A stretch of DNA of 64,000 nucleotides from positions 1 to 64,000 of the forward strand of contig NZ_BBIW01000013.1 of NCBI RefSeq assembly GCF_000732325.1. The letters are read 5' to 3'. This stretch comes from Paenibacillus sp. TCA20. Its GTDB lineage: Bacteria > Bacillota > Bacilli > Paenibacillales > Paenibacillaceae. Shown in pieces: positions 60,317-64,000 of this stretch. Below the pieces are notes generated by a model, which searched no databases, was not told where the DNA came from, and saw only the letters and a program-made list of their open reading frames with translations. A program made the translations under genes and the position numbers. The first letter of the stretch is position 1. The number at the start of each line of letters is the position of its first letter.

Positions 60317-61600
60317 CTAAATTAATCGATCCAGGTCATGCATCATGGCCAGCTTGGATAGACTGCTCCTATGCTCATGGCTGATCTCGAACAGTTTGGG
60401 CCGTCTTGGAACGGTCAGATGACCGAGACTATCGGTTTGAGTCAGCCAGTCTTCCCGAGATATTTTCTCATACGGCAAGTCCTGCCAAACGTCTAGCAGT
60501 TTTGGGCTGTACAGCTTACTTCCTGACGGGAGCGCTTCATTTCGGCTCAGCATAGGCGATACGAGGGCCTCATGTGTAGAGAGCTCTTTTTGAGCTGTGA
60601 AAAATTTAGGCCAGTATTCGCTTCTTGAGCCTTCATGAGGGACGGCATATGCATAAGCAGCAGCCCGGTCCAGCACCTGCTCATGTCCAAATAGCAGCGC
60701 ATACAGATTCTTGCCAAAGGCAATCCGCTCATGCACCTTGTTGAAATTCGACAAGGTCAAGCCAACGAGCTCCTCATTAATACCGAGCGGGATGACAATA
60801 TGATTCAGCCCCGCGATTTCATGTGAGCGAAAGGACAGAGTAGAGGTGACATGGTGCTGGTAGAACGAATTGCGGATGACGCGGTACTCAATATAGTTCT
60901 GTTCATTAATGATCAGTCCAACCGCCAGCAGCGCACTGTCCCTGTTCAGCCAGAATTGCTCCCAGAAGGGAACCATGAAGGAGGAAATGTGAAATTCCGA
61001 TAGTAAATGAAAGTAGCTCCGGCCTTTTTCCTTACTTTTCATATATAGCATCAGCTGAGGGTAAGCGTCTTGAAAAATAAGTGCGTTGCACCGTTCAAGC
61101 AGCAGGTATACCCTTTCTTTTTCTTGGTCATTCAGGATGTTCTTCAGCAATCCGCTGCGCAGATCTGTCATATTATATCCACCGTTCCGGGATACGAAGT
61201 GAGCGAGCAGTGCCCAGTGCAGCTCTGGATAAGACTTGTAGCAGGCGAGATAAGCTGCTGTTCGGGAGACATTGCTCTGGTTGTGAACTCTTGTCAGCTG
61301 CTTAATCTCCTGAACGAGCTCCAGCTCCTCCACACTATAAGGGTCAAGCTGGCTGCTCCGGAGGGAGGCTGTCTGAACACCAGACGTTCTTACACTTGCC
61401 ATCATATGCTCAAGCTGATGCTGTACCTGTACGGCAGAAGACGTCTGCCACGTCAGGGAGAGAAGTGGGTGACGCAGTTTTTTGGAGGCTTCCCAGGCTG
61501 ATCTCTTCCCAGTGATCATTTCCTTGATCGTGACCGGAATCGTTGTAATCAGCTGCCAAATAGAAGGCTTGGGCTGCGCTTGATAATCTGGTTTGTCCAT
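60317..61600 (-). CDS. DUF2515 family protein (YppC-like)
   Basis: A 427-residue soluble protein. The core YLACYKSYPELHWALLAHFVSRNGGYNMTD recalls the DUF2515 family (B. subtilis YppC), whose function is unknown. The start is the third ATG of ATGATGATG (61600), eight bases after AAAGGGAG on the minus strand; the much longer frame to 61837 has no ribosome site and runs into the divergent thioredoxin promoter. Confidence 0.75.
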   Translation of the reverse strand: MDKPDYQAQPKPSIWQLITTIPVTIKEMITGKRSAWEASKKLRHPLLSLTWQTSSAVQVQHQLEHMMASVRTSGVQTASLRSSQLDPYSVEELELVQEIKQLTRVHNQSNVSRTAAYLACYKSYPELHWALLAHFVSRNGGYNMTDLRSGLLKNILNDQEKERVYLLLERCNALIFQDAYPQLMLYMKSKEKGRSYFHLLSEFHISSFMVPFWEQFWLNRDSALLAVGLIINEQNYIEYRVIRNSFYQHHVTSTLSFRSHEIAGLNHIVIPLGINEELVGLTLSNFNKVHERIAFGKNLYALLFGHEQVLDRAAAYAYAVPHEGSRSEYWPKFFTAQKELSTHEALVSPMLSRNEALPSGSKLYSPKLLDVWQDLPYEKISREDWLTQTDSLGHLTVPRRPKLFEISHEHRSSLSKLAMMHDLDRLI

Positions 61601-61739
61601 CATCATATCTCCCTTTCGTTGAATCGTCTCACGATGCTTACTCACGATGTTTACTAGTATGCACACAAAATTTGACTTCCACTCTATTCTTTGCTTCACT
61701 AAGGTAAGATAAAGGTAAATAGCAGAAAGGATGGTACAC

Positions 61740-62084
61740 ATGAAATTAATGAATTCCAAGGCTGAATTTGACGTATCTATACAATCCTCCAACCTGGTCG
61801 TTGCTGTATTTAAGGCGGATTGGTGCGGTGACTGCACCTATATCAATCCATTTATGCCAGAGGTAGAGGAGAAATATGCCGATTCCTTATCGCTTATTCA
61901 GGTGGATGTGGATAAAGTGGAGGAGGTCAGTCAGGAGCAGAACATTCTGGGCATTCCGAGCTTTGTTGCTTACACGGATGGCCGGGAATTGATTCGTTTC
62001 GTTAATAAAAACCGCAAATCACGCGAGGAGATTGAGACCTTCCTGGATCGTGCGGTTGAAGTGTACAAGTCCATTCATAAATAA
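61740..62084 (+). CDS. Thioredoxin-like protein (YtpP family)
   Basis: A 114-residue thioredoxin fold with active site WCGDC (Cys29, Cys32), unlike the WCGPC of true thioredoxin, and cis-Pro in GIPSFVAY. YtpP proteins are small oxidoreductases of Bacillales. ATG 61740 is chosen; ATG 61731 overlaps the AAAGGA ribosome site. Confidence 0.88.
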   Translation: MKLMNSKAEFDVSIQSSNLVVAVFKADWCGDCTYINPFMPEVEEKYADSLSLIQVDVDKVEEVSQEQNILGIPSFVAYTDGRELIRFVNKNRKSREEIETFLDRAVEVYKSIHK

Positions 62085-62097
62085 GAAACTCAAAAAT

Positions 62098-62134
62098 ACA
62101 CCGTTCTCCTTCTTCCGAAGGGAGCGGTGTTTTG
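62098..62134 (+). terminator. Intrinsic terminator of the thioredoxin-like gene
   Basis: ACACCGTTCTCCTTC / GAAGGGAGCGGTGT (imperfect) followed by TTTTG. The next 190 bases contain only a TATAAT at 62268-62273 as a possible ctaA promoter element. Confidence 0.82.
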
Positions 62135-62322
62135 CTGTGTAATGATGGATATACTGAGATGAGTGCAATGAATTGGGATTGATGTGGCAGCTCAGCGTGT
62201 TATGAAATAGATTTTATGCGTTAACATTTTGTCACAATCGGTTTATGCTGTGGATTCTTTTATCCGTTATAATTGAAAAAGAGCTGATGGATAGCTTCAC
62301 CATATTTCATAACAGCAGGTGA

Positions 62323-63273
62323 ATGAAGTTGAAACATATCAAATTGTTAAAATGGGTCAGTTTCGTGACGACCATATTCATGTTTTTTGCCACCTTTGGC
62401 GGTGGAGTCGTTACCCGGACAGAGTCCGGACTCGGCTGCGGCAATGAGTGGCCGCTGTGTCATGGTGAATTTGTACCAGCACATACGCTTGCTTCACTTA
62501 TTGAGTATTCCCATCGCATCGTGAGTTCAACAGCGGGGCTGCTTGCGGTTGCGACCTTTGTGCTCTTCTGGCTGTACAGCAAGAAACGCCGTGATTTACA
62601 GATCTTTGCGCTATTGACGTTAATATTTGTCATTATCCAAGGAGGAATGGGTGCACTGGCTGTTGTCTTCTCCCAATCTCCACCCGTGATGGCACTGCAC
62701 CTTGGGTTTGCGTTTATCTCGCTTGCAAGTGCACTTATGACAACGCTTGGGGCCAGACAGGAAGAGAAGTTTGGAGGTCTTGAACGGTTTGACAGTTTGC
62801 CGCGCGTCAGCAAGGGCTTCCGTAATCTGGTATGGATTACCGCAATCTATTCCTACGTGGTTGTTTATACGGGTGCTTTTGTAAGTCATACGAGCTCTGC
62901 AGGCGGCTGCTCTGGCTTCCCTCTATGTAATGGAGAGGTTGTGCCTCAGTTGTCTGGTGGAGTCGGCATAGCCTTTATGCACCGAGCAGCTGCATTTCTG
63001 CTGGTTGCTGTCGTTGCAGTGCTCAGTCACTATGCTTATCGTCACCACAAGAATAACCGGGAAATGCAGGTGCTTGGGCTGTCAGCGATCGGTCTAATTA
63101 TTCTTCAAGTGCTCTCTGGTGTTGGACTGATGCTGACAATGAATCGTCCTGAAGTCTACATGTTCGTCGTACTTGCACATATGACAATCATTGCCGTCTT
63201 GTTCGGCATGCTGTGCTATATGAGCTATGTCGTGTGGAGACTTGCCAAGCCAGTGGGCAGTAATAAGCTGTAA
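62323..63273 (+). CDS. ctaA: Haem A synthase
   Basis: A 316-residue, eight-helix membrane oxygenase converting haem O to haem A. Residues equivalent to known B. subtilis CtaA sites are visible: Cys39 and Cys46 (GCGNEWPLC), Glu61 and His64 (EYSHR) and the later histidines in MALHLGF, FMHRAA and LAHMTI. A second Cys pair is in GGCSGFPLC. ATG 62323 is close to AGGTGA; TTG 62329 is possible. In B. subtilis ctaA and ctaB are adjacent; here ctaB is about 20 kb away. Confidence 0.94.
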   Translation: MKLKHIKLLKWVSFVTTIFMFFATFGGGVVTRTESGLGCGNEWPLCHGEFVPAHTLASLIEYSHRIVSSTAGLLAVATFVLFWLYSKKRRDLQIFALLTLIFVIIQGGMGALAVVFSQSPPVMALHLGFAFISLASALMTTLGARQEEKFGGLERFDSLPRVSKGFRNLVWITAIYSYVVVYTGAFVSHTSSAGGCSGFPLCNGEVVPQLSGGVGIAFMHRAAAFLLVAVVAVLSHYAYRHHKNNREMQVLGLSAIGLIILQVLSGVGLMLTMNRPEVYMFVVLAHMTIIAVLFGMLCYMSYVVWRLAKPVGSNKL

Positions 63274-63312
63274 CAGAGCTAGCTGGTAAAAGGGAAAGCT
63301 AATCGTTTCACT

Positions 63313-63398
63313 CGGGCAGTGATCGCTGCCCGGGATACATAACTCAGGCGTGTGTCACGCACTTGTTAAGCCTTCGGAGATACTCCGCAGGCTTTTGT
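63313..63398 (+). terminator. Three consecutive hairpins after ctaA, the last a terminator
   Basis: CGGGCAG/CTGCCCG (63313-63319, 63326-63332), GCGTG/CACGC (63348-63352, 63356-63360), and AAGCCT-CGGAG / CTCCG-AGGCTT (63368-63394) followed by TTGTTTT. The third has terminator form; the first two are extra structure in the same 80 bases. Confidence 0.6.
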
Positions 63399-63418
63399 TT
63401 TCAAAATGCCTGATAACG

Positions 63419-63504
63419 GAATCAATTTCATAATACCTTTAGCTGCTTCAATCAAGGGTATATATAGATCAAAATGATTTTTTAATGAGTTATGGAATTG
63501 ATTC
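63419..63504 (+). repeat. Long-range inverted repeat containing copy B of the dispersed 25-nt element
   Basis: GAATCAATTTCATAA (63419-63433) and TTATGGAATTGATTC (63490-63504) pair over 15 bases with one G-U. Bases 63479-63503 match 21292-21316 at 23 of 25 positions. The gap of about 360 bases from 63274 to 63636 holds this structure and the upstream hairpins but no gene. Confidence 0.55.
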
Positions 63505-63636
63505 AACGGGGTACATATCTTGCATGGACTCACCTCTTATCCATCATTCCATCCGTCAGGATTATCAAGTAATTATGGTTGTGAGGTGCAGAATTCGGGA
63601 ACTATAAGCTGTACAGATGCACAGGAGGACACGCAT

Positions 63637-64000
63637 ATGCTTCGAACCTTATTGGGAGAGCCCGCCCGGGTTAACACCGGAGAGTTAAAAGAAGCCATGG
63701 ATACCATGGCGAAGACACTGCAGCTGCTTGGAGCGGCTATAGATCGAGGAAACGACCCTTCACATGATTATCGCAAGCTCGATATTTGGACCCGAGGTCT
63801 GATGACCTCACTTGATGAACTGGAGCAGAGCACTTTTGCTGCCTCTTTCTTTGCCGCCAAAGTTCATTCTTCCTCAACAGAAGATATGGAACCGGATGAG
63901 AAGGCGGATTACGCTCGTTATGTTTATTTTTACAAGGATGGCTTTATTCGCATGTTTGCTATTCTCGACAAGCTTGGTAACCTGCTGGATGACTGGTATG
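63637..64000 (+). CDS. Uncharacterised protein, truncated by the window end
   Basis: At least 121 residues, still open at the last base. It begins MLRTLLGEPARVNTGELKEA and is helical, with YVYFYKDGFIRMFAILDKLG near the visible end. The pattern recalls HEPN-like helical proteins of Firmicutes (Cthe_2314 type), but this is a weak resemblance. ATG 63637 is supported by CAGGAGGA nine bases upstream. Confidence 0.7.
   Translation, partial: MLRTLLGEPARVNTGELKEAMDTMAKTLQLLGAAIDRGNDPSHDYRKLDIWTRGLMTSLDELEQSTFAASFFAAKVHSSSTEDMEPDEKADYARYVYFYKDGFIRMFAILDKLGNLLDDWY

Overview
The window is chromosomal DNA from a low-to-moderate GC, endospore-forming Firmicute, most likely a Paenibacillus or close relative. 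Evidence: alpha/beta-type and SspI small acid-soluble spore proteins, other sporulation genes (yunB, lytH, ylbJ), a T-box leader before trpS, strong AGGAGG ribosome sites, TTG/GTG starts, many intrinsic terminators, and gene pairs known from Bacillus subtilis (lytH-yunB-lipA-yutD, mntABCD, liaFSR). I see no phage, insertion sequence, CRISPR array or rRNA gene. It reads as core chromosome with some local gene amplification.

Layout. 85-1597: seventeen tRNA genes ending in a strong terminator. 1.8-9.4 kb: a membrane-bound AraC-type regulator divergent from two lipoprotein sugar-binding proteins and two CUT1 permeases, with no ATPase gene. 9.7-14.5 kb: a cell-envelope-stress locus merging Lia and Psp modules (LiaI-like, PspA, PspC, second PspA/LiaH, then LiaF-LiaS-LiaR). 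15-27 kb: a first zwf, prfC, sspI, ktrA, an rRNA methyltransferase, a Nudix protein, a DUF1002 protein, an unknown lipoprotein, and an HxlR regulator divergent from a second zwf plus an NAD-type gnd. 27-36 kb: yunB, lytH, lipA, yutD, NAD kinase, ylbJ, a truncated haemoglobin, yycC and oligoendopeptidase F. 36-45 kb: two near-identical SASP genes flanking an aldose epimerase and T-box-regulated trpS, then yfhP, ctaB, a Sco protein, a TOPRIM protein and an MFS transporter. 45-53.6 kb: a small membrane protein, a CvpA-like/transglutaminase fusion and three tandem class B penicillin-binding proteins, each with its own promoter and terminator signals. 53.7-57.6 kb: a manganese ABC importer with an MntR-like box. 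57.8-64 kb: a HAD phosphatase, MurJ-type flippase, DUF2515 protein, thioredoxin-like protein, haem A synthase and a gene that runs off the window.

Themes. Envelope biogenesis and stress recur (Lia/Psp, three PBPs, MurJ, LytH). NADPH and redox supply recur (two zwf, gnd, NAD kinase). Haem-copper oxidase maturation is split between ctaB-sco and ctaA about 20 kb away. The least explained parts are the hybrid Lia/Psp operon, the PBP array with its CvpA-transglutaminase neighbour, an unrecognised basic small protein at 14.6 kb, and a dispersed 25-nt repeat that forms hairpins in two distant intergenic regions.
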